A DNA stretch of 64,000 nucleotides from Fidelibacterota bacterium (GCA_004124295.1 SCKI01000001.1:186001-250000), one strand, 5' to 3'. Counted from the stretch's first letter, positions 18,099 to 27,263 are shown. Notes: generated by a model from the sequence alone, not told the origin. Program-made: numbers and translations.

Positions 18099-18872
18099 AT
18101 GCTGATGACCCCCCTCATCCAGGCCCATCTGACCACCCGCCAACTCGGCCGGGAGATCACCTATTACCCCCACACCGGCTCGACCAACGATGATCTCTGG
18201 GAACTGCTGGAGGATGAGGAGGCCGTCACTGGGCAGTTGCTGGTCACCGATAATCAGCGGGCCGGCAAGGGGCGTCAGGGCCGCAGTTGGGAGGGCGCCG
18301 CCGGTCTGGCCATCGCCGCCTCGGTGCTGCTGGAGCCGGCCTGGCCCGCCGACCGCCTGGGCCTGATTCCGTTGGCCGCCGGTGTCGCCACCGCCGGCGC
18401 CCTGACAGAGTTCGGTGTGGACTGCGGCCTGAAGTGGCCCAACGATGTTCTGACCCATGCTGGGCCGGCCGGCGGGCGGAAGATTGCCGGTATCCTGGCG
18501 GAAAGCCGCAGTGGCCGGGTGGTGGTCGGCATCGGCATTAATGTGAACCAGCAGGCCGGCGATCTGCCCCACGGTCTGGCCGTCGAGGCCACCTCCGCCC
18601 GGCTGATCACCGGGCAGGCGCTGCAACGGGAGCGGCTGCTGGCGGCCCTCCTCAATCGCCTGGAACCGCTGCTTGAGGGCGAACCGCAGGCCGTGGTTGA
18701 GCACTGGCTGCCGCTCTGCATTCACCGGGACCAGCCGGTCCGTTTTAGCGGCGCCGATGGGGAGATTGAGGGCATATTCAACGGTCTGGATGAGGCCGGC
18801 CGGGCCCTCCTGAAGACCCCTTCCGGCATGGTAGCCGTCGCTTCCGGCGACCTGGAGATGAAAATATCATGA
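18099..18872 (+). CDS. birA: Biotin-[acetyl-CoA-carboxylase] ligase, monofunctional
   Basis: 257 residues. The catalytic domain has TGSTNDDLWELL, the biotinyl-AMP-binding loop GKGRQGRSW near 51, LKWPNDVL near 110, GGRKIAGIL with the catalytic Lys, and GIGINVNQ. The C-terminal SH3-like domain follows. There is no N-terminal winged helix, so this is a group I ligase that biotinylates but does not repress. A likely client is the biotin carrier protein at 29820-30338. The 24-base gap to coaX suggests co-transcription. Confidence 0.93.
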   Translation: MLMTPLIQAHLTTRQLGREITYYPHTGSTNDDLWELLEDEEAVTGQLLVTDNQRAGKGRQGRSWEGAAGLAIAASVLLEPAWPADRLGLIPLAAGVATAGALTEFGVDCGLKWPNDVLTHAGPAGGRKIAGILAESRSGRVVVGIGINVNQQAGDLPHGLAVEATSARLITGQALQRERLLAALLNRLEPLLEGEPQAVVEHWLPLCIHRDQPVRFSGADGEIEGIFNGLDEAGRALLKTPSGMVAVASGDLEMKIS

Positions 18873-18896
18873 TCAGATTTGACCGCTGGAGGCCCC

Positions 18897-19664
18897 ATGC
18901 TGCTGGCTCTTGAGATCGGCAACTCCAACGTCGTGGTGGCCTTTTTTAACGGTGACCAGCTGAGGGCCAGTGGCCGCATGCAGGCCGATGCCAGCAACAC
19001 CGTGGATGACTGGTGGACGGCGCTCCGTCATCTGGCCGAAGGGGCCGGCATGGATCTATCCGCGGTGAGCCAGGTGGCCCTGGCCAGCGTGGTGCCCGAT
19101 ATCGGGACCGCCCTGGCCAACATGGTCGCCCGGCACATGGGGCAGGAGGCGTTGCGGGTGCATGCCAACCTGCCGCTGGAACTGGGCCTGGATGTGAAGG
19201 ATCCGGACTCGGTGGGGGCCGACCGCATCTGCAACGTGGTGGGCTGCAGGGAACTCTACGGCGCACCCGCCGTGGTGGTAGACCTGGGAACGGCCACCAC
19301 TTTCGACGTTATCGATGCGCAGGGGCACTTCATCGGCGGCTCCATCGCCCCGGGGGTGGAGAGCAGTGCCCGGCAGCTATTCAAGGCGGCGGCCCTCCTT
19401 TCGGCCGTGGAGCTGAAAGTCCCCGACACCGTCATTGGCCGGGATACGGAGACCAATCTGCAGGCCGGTATCGTGTTCGGGGCGGTCGATCAGATCGACG
19501 GCATGCTGGTCCGCATTGCCGCGGAGACAGGCTGGGACGACATGCAGGTGGTCATCACCGGCGGCCTGAGCCACCTAGTGGCGCCGCAGCTGCGCACCAC
19601 CGCCATCCACGACCCGGACCTGACCGTCCAGGGGCTGCGTCTCATCGCCGAGCGTTGCGTCTGA
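18897..19664 (+). CDS. coaX: Type III pantothenate kinase
   Basis: 255 residues from ATG at 18897, preceded by TGGAGG. CoaX phosphorylates pantothenate in the first step of coenzyme A synthesis. Motifs: phosphate loop LEIGNSNVVVAFF, the GADRICNVV pantothenate motif near 108, VVDLGTATTFDVID near 128, and GGSIAPG. The first phosphate-loop residue is Glu where most CoaX proteins have Asp (DxGNT), a conservative change. The birA-coaX pairing is common in bacteria. Confidence 0.93.
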   Translation: MLLALEIGNSNVVVAFFNGDQLRASGRMQADASNTVDDWWTALRHLAEGAGMDLSAVSQVALASVVPDIGTALANMVARHMGQEALRVHANLPLELGLDVKDPDSVGADRICNVVGCRELYGAPAVVVDLGTATTFDVIDAQGHFIGGSIAPGVESSARQLFKAAALLSAVELKVPDTVIGRDTETNLQAGIVFGAVDQIDGMLVRIAAETGWDDMQVVITGGLSHLVAPQLRTTAIHDPDLTVQGLRLIAERCV

Positions 19665-19827
19665 GCCGGAGCATGCCCTTCGTCACCGGTGGAGCATAAT
19701 TGATTCGGGAGAGGGAATTTTGGCGGTCGGGAGAGGAAATGGTATGAGGGAAGTCTGAAGGGGGGAGGTCCTCCTGTCGAGCCATTGGGTATTCCATGGG
19801 AAACAACCAACACTTAGGGAGGGAAAA

Positions 19828-20298
19828 ATGAGCGAGGAAATACAGGATCACGCGGGAGTGACCTTTCCGCCGCCGGTGATGTACCTGTTGTGCCTGCTGG
19901 CAGGATTTCTGGTGGACTATTTCGTGCCCGTGGAATTGCTTCCCAATGGGGTGCAATACATCATCGGCGGCGTGCTGATCGTTGGGGGGCTGGCGATCAA
20001 TTTATCGGGGATCATTCAGTTCCGTAAATTCGAAACCAATGTCCGCCCCGACCGGCCCTCCTCCGCCCTGATCGTGACCGGCCCTTACCGGTTTACCCGC
20101 AACCCGCTCTACGTGGGACTGTTTCTGGTGTACGCCGGAATCGCCGTCGCCTCGGACAGCGTCTGGGTGCTGGCCCTGTTGATCCCGATCATGCTCATCA
20201 CTCAAATCCTGATCGTCCCGCGCGAGGAGCGCTACATGGAGCGCCGGTTTGGCGGGGAGTATCTGGAATACAAGGGCCGCGTGCGGCGCTGGTTGTGA
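19828..20298 (+). CDS. Isoprenylcysteine carboxyl methyltransferase-like membrane protein
   Basis: 156 residues with about four membrane helices and a strong ribosome site (GGGAGGG). The C-terminal half has GPYRFTRNPLYVGLFLVYAG and REERYMERRFGGEYLEYKGRVRRW, the signature of the ICMT/PEMT fold (SAM-dependent methyltransferases of lipids or prenylated cysteine). In bacteria the substrate is usually unknown. It stands alone in its operon. Confidence 0.88.
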   Translation: MSEEIQDHAGVTFPPPVMYLLCLLAGFLVDYFVPVELLPNGVQYIIGGVLIVGGLAINLSGIIQFRKFETNVRPDRPSSALIVTGPYRFTRNPLYVGLFLVYAGIAVASDSVWVLALLIPIMLITQILIVPREERYMERRFGGEYLEYKGRVRRWL

Positions 20299-20374
20299 GA
20301 CGGCCTTGCCCTGGCGGACACCGCCTGCCGCGGTTGAATCCGGTCATTTCTACCCATTCATGGCAAGGGGCCGT

Positions 20375-20495
20375 ATGAAAATCGCCATCATGGGAAGCGG
20401 AGGGGAGGAGGCTACTGCGGTGCCGCCTCGCCAAGGCCGGGGAGGATGTCACCTTTATCACCTGCGGAGCACTTGAGCCAGTCCTGACCCGCTAG
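20375..20495 (+). pseudogene. Remnant of a ketopantoate reductase (panE/apbA) N-terminus
   Basis: Starting at ATG 20375 the frame reads MKIAIMGSGG, the NADP-binding start of PanE. After a frameshift of a few bases the following bases read RLAKAGEDVTFITCGALEPVLTR and a stop at 20493, matching the next PanE segment (ARLAKAGHDVTFIARGAHLEAL). The rest of the gene is missing and glutaryl-CoA dehydrogenase begins on the other strand. This is a short decayed remnant. Confidence 0.6.
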
Positions 20496-21670
20496 GTAAA
20501 GGCCGGCTGCCCGGTAATATCCTCACCCAGGATCAGCGTGTGCATCTCGTGGGTCCCCTCGTAGGTGTAAACACTCTCCAGGTTCATCATGTGGCGCATC
20601 AGCGGATATTCGTCCATGATACCGTTGGCGCCGTGGATTTCACGGGCCAGCCTGGCGCATACCCGGGCCATCCAGACGTTATTGCGCTTGGCCAGCGACA
20701 CCTGCTGAAAGCGGAGTTTGCCCTGCTCTTTCAGGCGGCCGAGCTGCAACACCAGCAGCTGGGCCTTAGTGATCTCGGTCAGCATCCAGACCAGCTTCTC
20801 CTGGGTCAACTGGAAGCCTGAGATGGGCCGGCCAAATTGGGTCCGTTCCCCGGCGTACTCCAGGGCCGCCTCGTAGCAAGCCACCGCCGCTCCGATGGCG
20901 CCCCAGGCAATGCCGTAGCGGGCCTCGGTGAGGCAATTCAGCGGCCCCCCGAGCCCTGCAGCGCCGGGCAGGCGGCTGGATTCAGCCACCGGCACTTCGT
21001 CCAGCAGGAGTTCCGATGTCACCGAAGCCCGCAGCGATAATTTTCCGGTCATGTCCGGCGCGCTGAAGCCGGGGCTGCCCCGCTCCACGATGAAGCCCCG
21101 CACCGTATCCTCTTCGTCCTTGGCCCAGACGATGGCAATATCGGCAATGCTGCCGTTGGTGATCCACATCTTGGCGCCGCTGAGGACCCAACCATCGCCA
21201 TCCCGCCGGGCCCGGGTCTGCATGGCGGCCGGGTTGGAGCCGACGTCGGGCTCGGTCAGGCCGAAACAGCCGATCACCTCGCCCCGGGCCAGGGGCTTGA
21301 GCCAGCGCTCCTTCTGGTCCTCGCTGCCGAAGGTGAAAATGGGAAACATGACCAGGGAATTCTGCACCGAAACGAAGGAGCGGATGGCCGAGTCGCCCCG
21401 CTCCAGCTCCTGGCTCACCAGGCCATAGCCGACGGCGCTCAAGCCTGCCCCGCCCACTTCCGGCGGGAGGGCGCTGCCCAGAAATCCCAGCTGGGCCATC
21501 TGGGGCACCAAGGTGGCGGGGAAGGTCCCGTCACGAAAATGCTTGGTGATAATGGGCAGCACTTCGGCCGTCACAAAATCGTGGGCCGTGTGCTGGATGA
21601 GGATTTCTTCCTCGGTTAGCAGGTCTGACAGGGCCAGGTAGTCGGGCCCCCGGAGTTGGCGGGACATCAT
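20492..21670 (-). CDS. Glutaryl-CoA dehydrogenase-like acyl-CoA dehydrogenase
   Basis: 392 residues of the FAD-dependent acyl-CoA dehydrogenase fold. The match to glutaryl-CoA dehydrogenase is close along the length: SVQNSLVMFPI, GCFGLTEPDVGSNP, AKMWITNG, the catalytic Glu in TYEGTHEMHTLILG near 373, and the C-terminal EDITGQPAF. GCDH oxidises and decarboxylates glutaryl-CoA to crotonyl-CoA in lysine/tryptophan breakdown. Two ATGs open the gene; the second (21667) is better spaced from GGAGG. Divergent from the Rrf2 regulator with about 155 bases between. Confidence 0.88.
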   Translation of the reverse strand: MMSRQLRGPDYLALSDLLTEEEILIQHTAHDFVTAEVLPIITKHFRDGTFPATLVPQMAQLGFLGSALPPEVGGAGLSAVGYGLVSQELERGDSAIRSFVSVQNSLVMFPIFTFGSEDQKERWLKPLARGEVIGCFGLTEPDVGSNPAAMQTRARRDGDGWVLSGAKMWITNGSIADIAIVWAKDEEDTVRGFIVERGSPGFSAPDMTGKLSLRASVTSELLLDEVPVAESSRLPGAAGLGGPLNCLTEARYGIAWGAIGAAVACYEAALEYAGERTQFGRPISGFQLTQEKLVWMLTEITKAQLLVLQLGRLKEQGKLRFQQVSLAKRNNVWMARVCARLAREIHGANGIMDEYPLMRHMMNLESVYTYEGTHEMHTLILGEDITGQPAFT

Positions 21671-21792
21671 GCCTCCAGGTATGGGATTGTTGACAGGCCG
21701 AACTTACAGCGAGCCGGGGTGACATTGCTCCCATCCGCAATGCCGGCCGAAGCGTGAATACCGATTGCCAGGTCCGGCGAAATGATCTAATT

Positions 21793-21810
21793 TAAGATAT
21801 GCTTATCTTA
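21793..21810. promoter_or_regulatory. Inverted repeat upstream of rrf2-family gene, candidate operator
   Basis: TAAGATA-tgct-TATCTTA is a perfect 7-bp inverted repeat with a 4-base spacer, 17 bases before the Rrf2-family start. It sits in an AT-rich promoter-like stretch in an otherwise GC-rich region. An autoregulatory site is likely, and it lies in the shared upstream region with glutaryl-CoA dehydrogenase. Confidence 0.6.
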
Positions 21811-21826
21811 TTATAGGGGATGATAA

Positions 21827-22294
21827 ATGATTTATTCAAAATCGGCTGAGTATGGCATCCAGGCCATGATTTACCTGGCGGAACATGAGGGCGGGAAGCT
21901 CGCCATGGTCAGCATCATCGCAGATGCCTACGACATTCCCCGGCACTTTCTGGCCAAGCTGGTCCAGACCCTGACGCGGCACCACCTTATCAAGAGCTAC
22001 CGGGGCCGGAAGGGGGGCATCAAGCTGGCCCGTCCGGCGGAGACCATCACGCTGCTACAGGTTGTGAATGCCATCGAAGGACCACCCCCCGAATACGAAA
22101 TGTGCGTCATTGGACTGGATATCTGCTCCGATGCGGCCTGCTGCCCCCTGCATAACCAGTGGAAGCTTATCAAGGAGGAGGTCCGCCAGGCTCTCAGCGA
22201 GCAGACCCTCGCCAACCTCGCCATTGGTATGCGCGAGAAGCGGGAACAACTGGCCAAACTTTCCGGGGCCGGCCGACGGATAACTGCCCCGTAA
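21827..22294 (+). CDS. Rrf2-family transcriptional regulator, probable Fe-S sensor
   Basis: 155 residues. The N-terminal winged helix (1-80) contains SAEYGIQAMIYLA, ADAYDIPRHFLAKLVQTL and RGRKGGIKLARP, the Rrf2 signature. The cluster-binding loop has cysteines as C-x6-C-x4-CC near 93-106, close to the three-Cys loop of IscR/NsrR, so a Fe-S cluster is likely. The perfect inverted repeat just upstream is its probable autoregulatory site. Confidence 0.9.
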   Translation: MIYSKSAEYGIQAMIYLAEHEGGKLAMVSIIADAYDIPRHFLAKLVQTLTRHHLIKSYRGRKGGIKLARPAETITLLQVVNAIEGPPPEYEMCVIGLDICSDAACCPLHNQWKLIKEEVRQALSEQTLANLAIGMREKREQLAKLSGAGRRITAP

Positions 22295-22760
22295 AGTTGC
22301 GCTCTGACTCCACCAGGTTGGCCGCCCCTGCTATTAATTATATAAAAAGGTAGACATATCCTCTAATAGGTGGTAAGTTCATCCGGGCGTTGCTTTAGAG
22401 AAGATGGTGACCTTAAGCGCTCTTTGATACTCTTGTGCCGGTGGATTTCCGGGCTTTGCGAAGGATCTCTTTCTCTCCTTCCTCAATATCAGGGACATGT
22501 CCCTGGTCCTTCGTGGTGGTTTACTAGGTTCGATGGCTTCTCGGGGCCTATGCTCCTTGGGGCCATTAATTGGATGCTTTGTGAACCCGGCTTTCACCGG
22601 CCAACTTTGCCGGGCATGGTCATGCAATTCTTCTCTATGAAGCAGCCCTATCGCTATAGCATGACGGTGTCCGGCATTTTTATGGGTTGATTTGCACGCA
22701 GCCGGCTTTGCCCCTAACTTAAACGGTCAAGGGTGGATCAACGGATTTTGGCCGCGGGCG
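22295..22760. other. 466-base region without a recognised gene
   Basis: Open frames here show no recognisable protein and no ribosome site. The region contains a perfect 16-bp palindrome, CAGGGACATGTCCCTG, at 22490-22505. I see no promoter, tRNA or terminator that I can support. Base composition is lower in GC than the flanks. Confidence 0.4.
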
Positions 22761-23414
22761 ATGCTTACGATGCTGGACCCAATTTCAGGCGCGAGAAAAT
22801 ACCCCACACGGATGCGGAAGTTTGTGCTGGGGGTGGTGGTGGCCGTTGCCATGTTGCTCTACCTGTTTCCCCAGTCCGGCAATACACCGCGCCAGTCCAT
22901 TGATTTCGATTTCGAGGATTTCGTTGAGAACCTGCACATCCCCGAAACCCGTCAGCTCGATCTCCCCCCGCCCAGGCAGCGGCCTTCCATTCCGGTCATA
23001 TCTGAGGATGAGGATTACGCCGAGGAGTTGACCATACCCAAAACCGTCCTGGAGGATCTCGCCAGCTGGGAGCTGCCCCCCCTGCCCGATGATGCCGGAC
23101 GGTTGGGCCGGGTACGCTTCATCCCCTACGACGAACCGCCGTTCCCCATCGGCGGCTATGAGGCCATAAAAAAGGCTATAAAATATCCCGAAATGGCCCT
23201 GGAGGCCCATATAGAGGGCACTGTCATTGTCCAGATTTTCGTCACCACCCGGGGCTATGTAACGGAAGTTTTCATCCTGCGGGGGGTACCGGGGTCGGGG
23301 ATGAACGAAGCCGTGATACGGGCCGTGCGCCGGACCCGCTTCCGGCCGGCCAGGCAGCGCGACATACCCATCGGTGTATGGGTTGCCATCCCGATTCAAT
23401 TCAAACTGAATTAG
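22761..23414 (+). CDS. TonB-family energy transducer
   Basis: About 217 residues from ATG 22761 (in-frame ATG 22770 also possible; a TTG at 22692 is unlikely). One membrane anchor (about 20-38), then a Pro/acid-rich periplasmic linker, and a C-terminal TonB domain with AIKYPEMALEAHIEGTVIVQ, VTEVFILRGVPGSGMNEA and RTRFRPARQRD...GVWVAIPIQFKL. TonB couples the proton gradient to outer-membrane uptake. The linker style (repeated IPE/IPK-PPP blocks) is one I associate with Marinimicrobia-like genomes. No exbB/exbD is adjacent. Confidence 0.88.
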   Translation: MLTMLDPISGARKYPTRMRKFVLGVVVAVAMLLYLFPQSGNTPRQSIDFDFEDFVENLHIPETRQLDLPPPRQRPSIPVISEDEDYAEELTIPKTVLEDLASWELPPLPDDAGRLGRVRFIPYDEPPFPIGGYEAIKKAIKYPEMALEAHIEGTVIVQIFVTTRGYVTEVFILRGVPGSGMNEAVIRAVRRTRFRPARQRDIPIGVWVAIPIQFKLN

Positions 23415-23444
23415 TTTCTGCCGCCCCAATCCCTGCCGGCGCAG

Positions 23445-24710
23445 CTACGCCATAACGGCCGTCCGGTATGCCGGATCGCGGCTGTAGGCGGAATCCAGAA
23501 CAGTCATGATGTGGGCCACGGGCAGATCGCTCCCGGTATTTCGCAAGCCGCCCTGCAGCTGCAGTTGGCAGCCGGGGTTGGCTGTGACCAGTCTGTCCGG
23601 GGCGGCTGTGGATATCCGCTGCAGCTTGCGGGCCAGCAGCTGCCGGGAATATTCCGGCTGCCCCAGGCTATAGAGACCGGCACTGCCGCAGCACAGTTCC
23701 GCTTCATCCAGGGGTACCAGCTCCGCGCAGGCCAGGGCCAGCAAGCGTTCCGGCTCAGCCTTGATGCGCTGGGCATGCCGCAGATGGCAGGGGGCATCAT
23801 AGGCGGTGCGCCCCGGCAATGGCGAGACCGGAGGCACCAGCCCCTGCCGGTCCAGCCAGACCGTGACATCCACGATTTCCAGCGCCGGCTCTCCATTGCC
23901 CAGCTTCTGCAGTTGGGCGCCGCAGCCGGCAGAATTGACCACCACCGCCTGCGCATCCACAGCACCGAAGGCCACCCGGTTGGCCTCCAGCAGGAGCGCC
24001 CCGGTTTGCTCCTCACCGGCATGGCTATGCAGGGCCCCGCAGCAGACCTGCTCCACCGGGACCGTTACCCCGTAGCCGTTCCAGCGCAGAACCCGCACAG
24101 TGGCGGCATGCACTTCAGCGTACCAGCTGTCCATCACGCAGCCGGTGAACAGCGCCACCCGGCCGCGCATCTTTCCCGCTGGATGGGCCGGCGCGAAATC
24201 CTCCAGGGCAGCTTGGCTGAAGGACCGGGCCGGAAGCGGCGGCAACCCGGCCAGCTGCACCCTGAGGGCGGCCGGCAAAAGTCTGAGGGCGATAACCAGC
24301 CGGTCGAGGCGCAGCTTCTGGAGCTGGCGCAGAAGCGCCGTCAGCCATATCAGGCGCCGCCGGGAGGTGGTCCAGGCCAGGGTCACCCGCTGACGAAACG
24401 GGAGCGGCTGGTACTGCTCTCGCTGCCGGGCACGGACCTGCTCCAGCAGATCGCCATAGGGCACGCCGGAGGGGCAGGCGGTCTCGCAGGCGCGGCAGCC
24501 GAGGCAGCTGTCAAGGTGCCCGAAGTGGGCCGAGGGATCTGCCCAGGCTTGCCGGTCAAGCGACTTCATCAGCAGCAATCTGCCCCGGGGCGAATCGGCC
24601 TCCTTGCCGGAGATCAGGTAAGTGGGGCAACTGGGCAGGCAGAGGCCGCAATGGACACAGCTTTGCAAGCTCCGGGCATCTTCAGGCGACAGCAGCAGAT
24701 GGTCGTGCAC
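23445..24710 (-). CDS. glcF: Glycolate oxidase iron-sulfur subunit
   Basis: 421 residues from GTG at 24710, one base after the glcE stop; a longer frame to 24827 overlaps glcE. Two 4Fe-4S motifs lie near the N-terminus: CVHCGLCLPSCP (about 17-28) and CLGCRACETACP (about 65-76). Two C-terminal CCG domains follow: VEQVCCGALHSHAGE and DEAELCCGSAGLY. GlcF passes electrons from glycolate oxidation (GlcD/GlcE) to the membrane quinone pool. Third gene of the glcDEF operon. Confidence 0.92.
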   Translation of the reverse strand: MHDHLLLSPEDARSLQSCVHCGLCLPSCPTYLISGKEADSPRGRLLLMKSLDRQAWADPSAHFGHLDSCLGCRACETACPSGVPYGDLLEQVRARQREQYQPLPFRQRVTLAWTTSRRRLIWLTALLRQLQKLRLDRLVIALRLLPAALRVQLAGLPPLPARSFSQAALEDFAPAHPAGKMRGRVALFTGCVMDSWYAEVHAATVRVLRWNGYGVTVPVEQVCCGALHSHAGEEQTGALLLEANRVAFGAVDAQAVVVNSAGCGAQLQKLGNGEPALEIVDVTVWLDRQGLVPPVSPLPGRTAYDAPCHLRHAQRIKAEPERLLALACAELVPLDEAELCCGSAGLYSLGQPEYSRQLLARKLQRISTAAPDRLVTANPGCQLQLQGGLRNTGSDLPVAHIMTVLDSAYSRDPAYRTAVMA

Positions 24711-24711
24711 C

Positions 24712-25830
24712 CTAGAGCTCCGGCATGGGCCCGAACAGGCCATCAGGATCGAGGATGGATTTAACCTCCGCCAACTGTGCGGCGTTATCATCGGGACGCC
24801 GGGGAAGCCCGGCGGGCAGGGTTGCACCCGCCAGCGGCCGGACCCAGCCTTCCTGCGCCGCCAGGACAGCGCCCCAAGCGGTCAGTGCCCGGTCCTGCAC
24901 CGATTCGCCGCGGCCCCCATCATGGACGATCAGCGCGCCAACGCCTGGATAGGCAACCAGCGGCAGGTGCTGCTCTGCGGCCGCCGCAATGACTGCTCGC
25001 AGGCGGGAAGGGAGACAATGGGCGCTGAGCAAGGGCCGGCCCTCAAGCGCAGGTTCGTCCGCTGGCTGGGCGCAGCGATCCACTGTGGCTGGGCCGCTGC
25101 GGGTGGTTGCGTCAGCCCAGCTTTTCGCGATATCGGGGGAGAGCTGCGTCAGCCCCTCCAGGCTCCAGCGGTCTCCGGCGCCGGACAGTCTGAGCGCCAC
25201 CCAGGGATTGCTGTTCCCCTCGGGCCGTTGTGCCTGGGCGGATTGCAGCCAGATGTCCAGCAGGGGGTTGGGATTCGAGGCGGACCAGCGCACCCGCTGG
25301 AGACCTGCCGGGCTGGGGATCAGGCGCAGGCTCACCTCAACCACCGGCCCCAGGGCGTGCCGGGCCCCGATGTAGAGGGGCGCCAGATGGTAGCCGGCGA
25401 CATTTTTGACCACCCGGGCGCCGGAGCGCACCGGCTCTCCCCGGTCGTTGATGGCGCTGAGCTCCATGACCCAGTCCCGCAGGGTGCCGTAGGTCTGGCT
25501 GAGCCAACTGAGGGACCAGTCCTCCGCCAGATATTGGGCCAGCGAAAGTGGGCCGGGATGGCAACTGTCCAGCGGCAGCCAGAGGCCGCTTGCGGCTGCG
25601 GTCGATTTCAGGTGGGCCAAGGTATGCCCCGTCTCCGCCGTGAGGATCATATCGGGCGGATTGAGCAGGACCTCAGCGGTGAGGGCCGAAAAATCCCAGC
25701 TCTGGTCAGCCGCCGGCGCGCCCAGTGACACGCCGGTCTGCCGGGCCTGGCGCACCCCTTCGGCCACCTGCTGCCGATCGGCGGGCTGTATGACAGGGCC
25801 GCTACCGGGCCGGGTGGCCACTGAGGTCAT
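24712..25830 (-). CDS. glcE: Glycolate oxidase FAD-binding subunit
   Basis: 372 residues. It is a shortened FAD-linked oxidase: QPADRQQVAEGVRQARQTG and the SGARVVKNVAGYHLAPLYIGARHALG FAD-binding stretch near 135-160 match GlcE. The C-terminus ends in LAEVKSILDPDGLFGPMPEL. GlcE lacks the full substrate domain of GlcD and forms the D-E-F complex. Its ATG overlaps the glcD stop by 4 bases. Confidence 0.9.
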   Translation of the reverse strand: MTSVATRPGSGPVIQPADRQQVAEGVRQARQTGVSLGAPAADQSWDFSALTAEVLLNPPDMILTAETGHTLAHLKSTAAASGLWLPLDSCHPGPLSLAQYLAEDWSLSWLSQTYGTLRDWVMELSAINDRGEPVRSGARVVKNVAGYHLAPLYIGARHALGPVVEVSLRLIPSPAGLQRVRWSASNPNPLLDIWLQSAQAQRPEGNSNPWVALRLSGAGDRWSLEGLTQLSPDIAKSWADATTRSGPATVDRCAQPADEPALEGRPLLSAHCLPSRLRAVIAAAAEQHLPLVAYPGVGALIVHDGGRGESVQDRALTAWGAVLAAQEGWVRPLAGATLPAGLPRRPDDNAAQLAEVKSILDPDGLFGPMPEL

Positions 25831-27263
25831 ATCCAGGTGCCCTCGGGCAATGTGGCCTGGCCGCGGACCTCACCGCAGCGCGCCCCTTCGGGCAACACCT
25901 TGCAGGGATTGAGCAACCCCGCCGGGTTGAGGCCGTCGCGCAGCCGGCGCATCTGCTCCAGGTCGGCCGGGGTGTACATGCGGGGCATCAGGTCCCGTTT
26001 CTCCAGACCGATGCCGTGTTCTCCGGTCAGCGAACCGCCCATCTCCAGGCAGGCCGTCAGGATATCGGCTGAGCAGGCAAAGGCCCGGTCGGCGCCATCG
26101 GCAGTGTCGGGATCGAACAGTATCACCGGATGAATGTTGCCATCCCCGGCATGGCAAATGTTGCCTACCTGCAGGCGGTAGTTCTTGCCGATGCGGTAAA
26201 TCTGGGTCAAAATGTCGGTCAGGCGGCTGCGGGGCACCACGCCGTCGTTGGTGTAGTAGGCCGGTGAGATTTTGCCGATGGCGCCGGCGGCGTGCTTCCG
26301 GCCGAGCCAAAGGCGCTGGCGTTCTTCCGCCGATCGCGCCCGTCTGAAGTCGCTGGCGCCGTTGTCCCTGCAGAGGGCCTCCACGGTCACTGCCTGGCCA
26401 CTGTTCAGCGCCTTGTCGCCATCGAGTTCGATAAGCAGGACGGCGGCCGCTGAGGTAGGGAAGCCGACCTTCAGATGGGCTTCCACCGCCTGGATGCAGA
26501 GTTTGTCGATGAATTCCAGGGCTGCCGGCAATATACCGGCGGCCAGGATGGCCGACACCGAATCGGTGGCCCCGCCGACGGCCTCGTAAGTCGCCAGCAT
26601 GGTGATGACGTGCGCCGGTGTCGGTACCAGCCGGACGGTTACCTCGGTGGTGATGGCGATGGTCCCTTCAGAGCCCACCAGGAAGCTCCCGAAGGCGGGA
26701 CCGGTGGCGGCGTGCCAGGGGCCCCCGAAACTGGCTACCCGGCCGGTGGCCAGCACCACCTTTTGGCCCAGCACATGATTGACGGTAACACCCTGCTTGA
26801 GGGTATGCGGGCCGCCGGCATTTTCGGCCACGTTGCCTCCGATGGTGCAAGCCGCCTGGCTGGAAGGGTCCGGGGCAAACTCCAGTCCGTAGGGCCGGGT
26901 CTGGAGACTCAGGTAGCTGTTCACGACCCCCGGCTGGACGACGGCGTAGCGATCCTCGGGCCGGATATCCAGGACCTGGTTCATACGGCTGAGTTGGATA
27001 ATGACCCCGCCGTCACTGATGGCGCCGCCACTCAAGCCGGTTCCGGCGCCCCGGGCCACGAAGGGGGTATCGGCCGCCAGGCAGGCCGCCACCACAGCGG
27101 CGACCTCTGCAGTGCTGGTCGGATAGACCACACCAGCGGGCCGTGCCTGGTGCAGGGTCAAGCCGTCGGAGGCAAACAGTTGGGTCTCGGCCAGACCGGT
27201 ATCCACATGCTCGGCCCCAACGGCGCGCCGAAGTTGCCGGACCAGCGATGGCGAGAGGGTCAT
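25827..27263 (-). CDS. glcD: Glycolate oxidase catalytic FAD subunit
   Basis: 478 residues from ATG at 27263; the frame open to 27347 adds 28 atypical residues. The PCMH FAD-binding domain shows VVYPTSTAEVAAVV, FVARGAGTGLSGGA and CTIGGNVAENAGGPHTLKQG; the C-terminal domain has GNICHAGDGNIHPVILFD and GSLTGEHGIGLEKRDLM with the catalytic His residues. GlcD oxidises glycolate (or a similar 2-hydroxy acid such as D-lactate) to the keto acid. First gene of glcDEF. Confidence 0.93.
   Translation of the reverse strand: MTLSPSLVRQLRRAVGAEHVDTGLAETQLFASDGLTLHQARPAGVVYPTSTAEVAAVVAACLAADTPFVARGAGTGLSGGAISDGGVIIQLSRMNQVLDIRPEDRYAVVQPGVVNSYLSLQTRPYGLEFAPDPSSQAACTIGGNVAENAGGPHTLKQGVTVNHVLGQKVVLATGRVASFGGPWHAATGPAFGSFLVGSEGTIAITTEVTVRLVPTPAHVITMLATYEAVGGATDSVSAILAAGILPAALEFIDKLCIQAVEAHLKVGFPTSAAAVLLIELDGDKALNSGQAVTVEALCRDNGASDFRRARSAEERQRLWLGRKHAAGAIGKISPAYYTNDGVVPRSRLTDILTQIYRIGKNYRLQVGNICHAGDGNIHPVILFDPDTADGADRAFACSADILTACLEMGGSLTGEHGIGLEKRDLMPRMYTPADLEQMRRLRDGLNPAGLLNPCKVLPEGARCGEVRGQATLPEGTWI

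Noticed and set aside
22370-22690. Open frame of 106 codons in the gene-free gap
   Set aside because: No recognisable protein, no ribosome site, and irregular composition.
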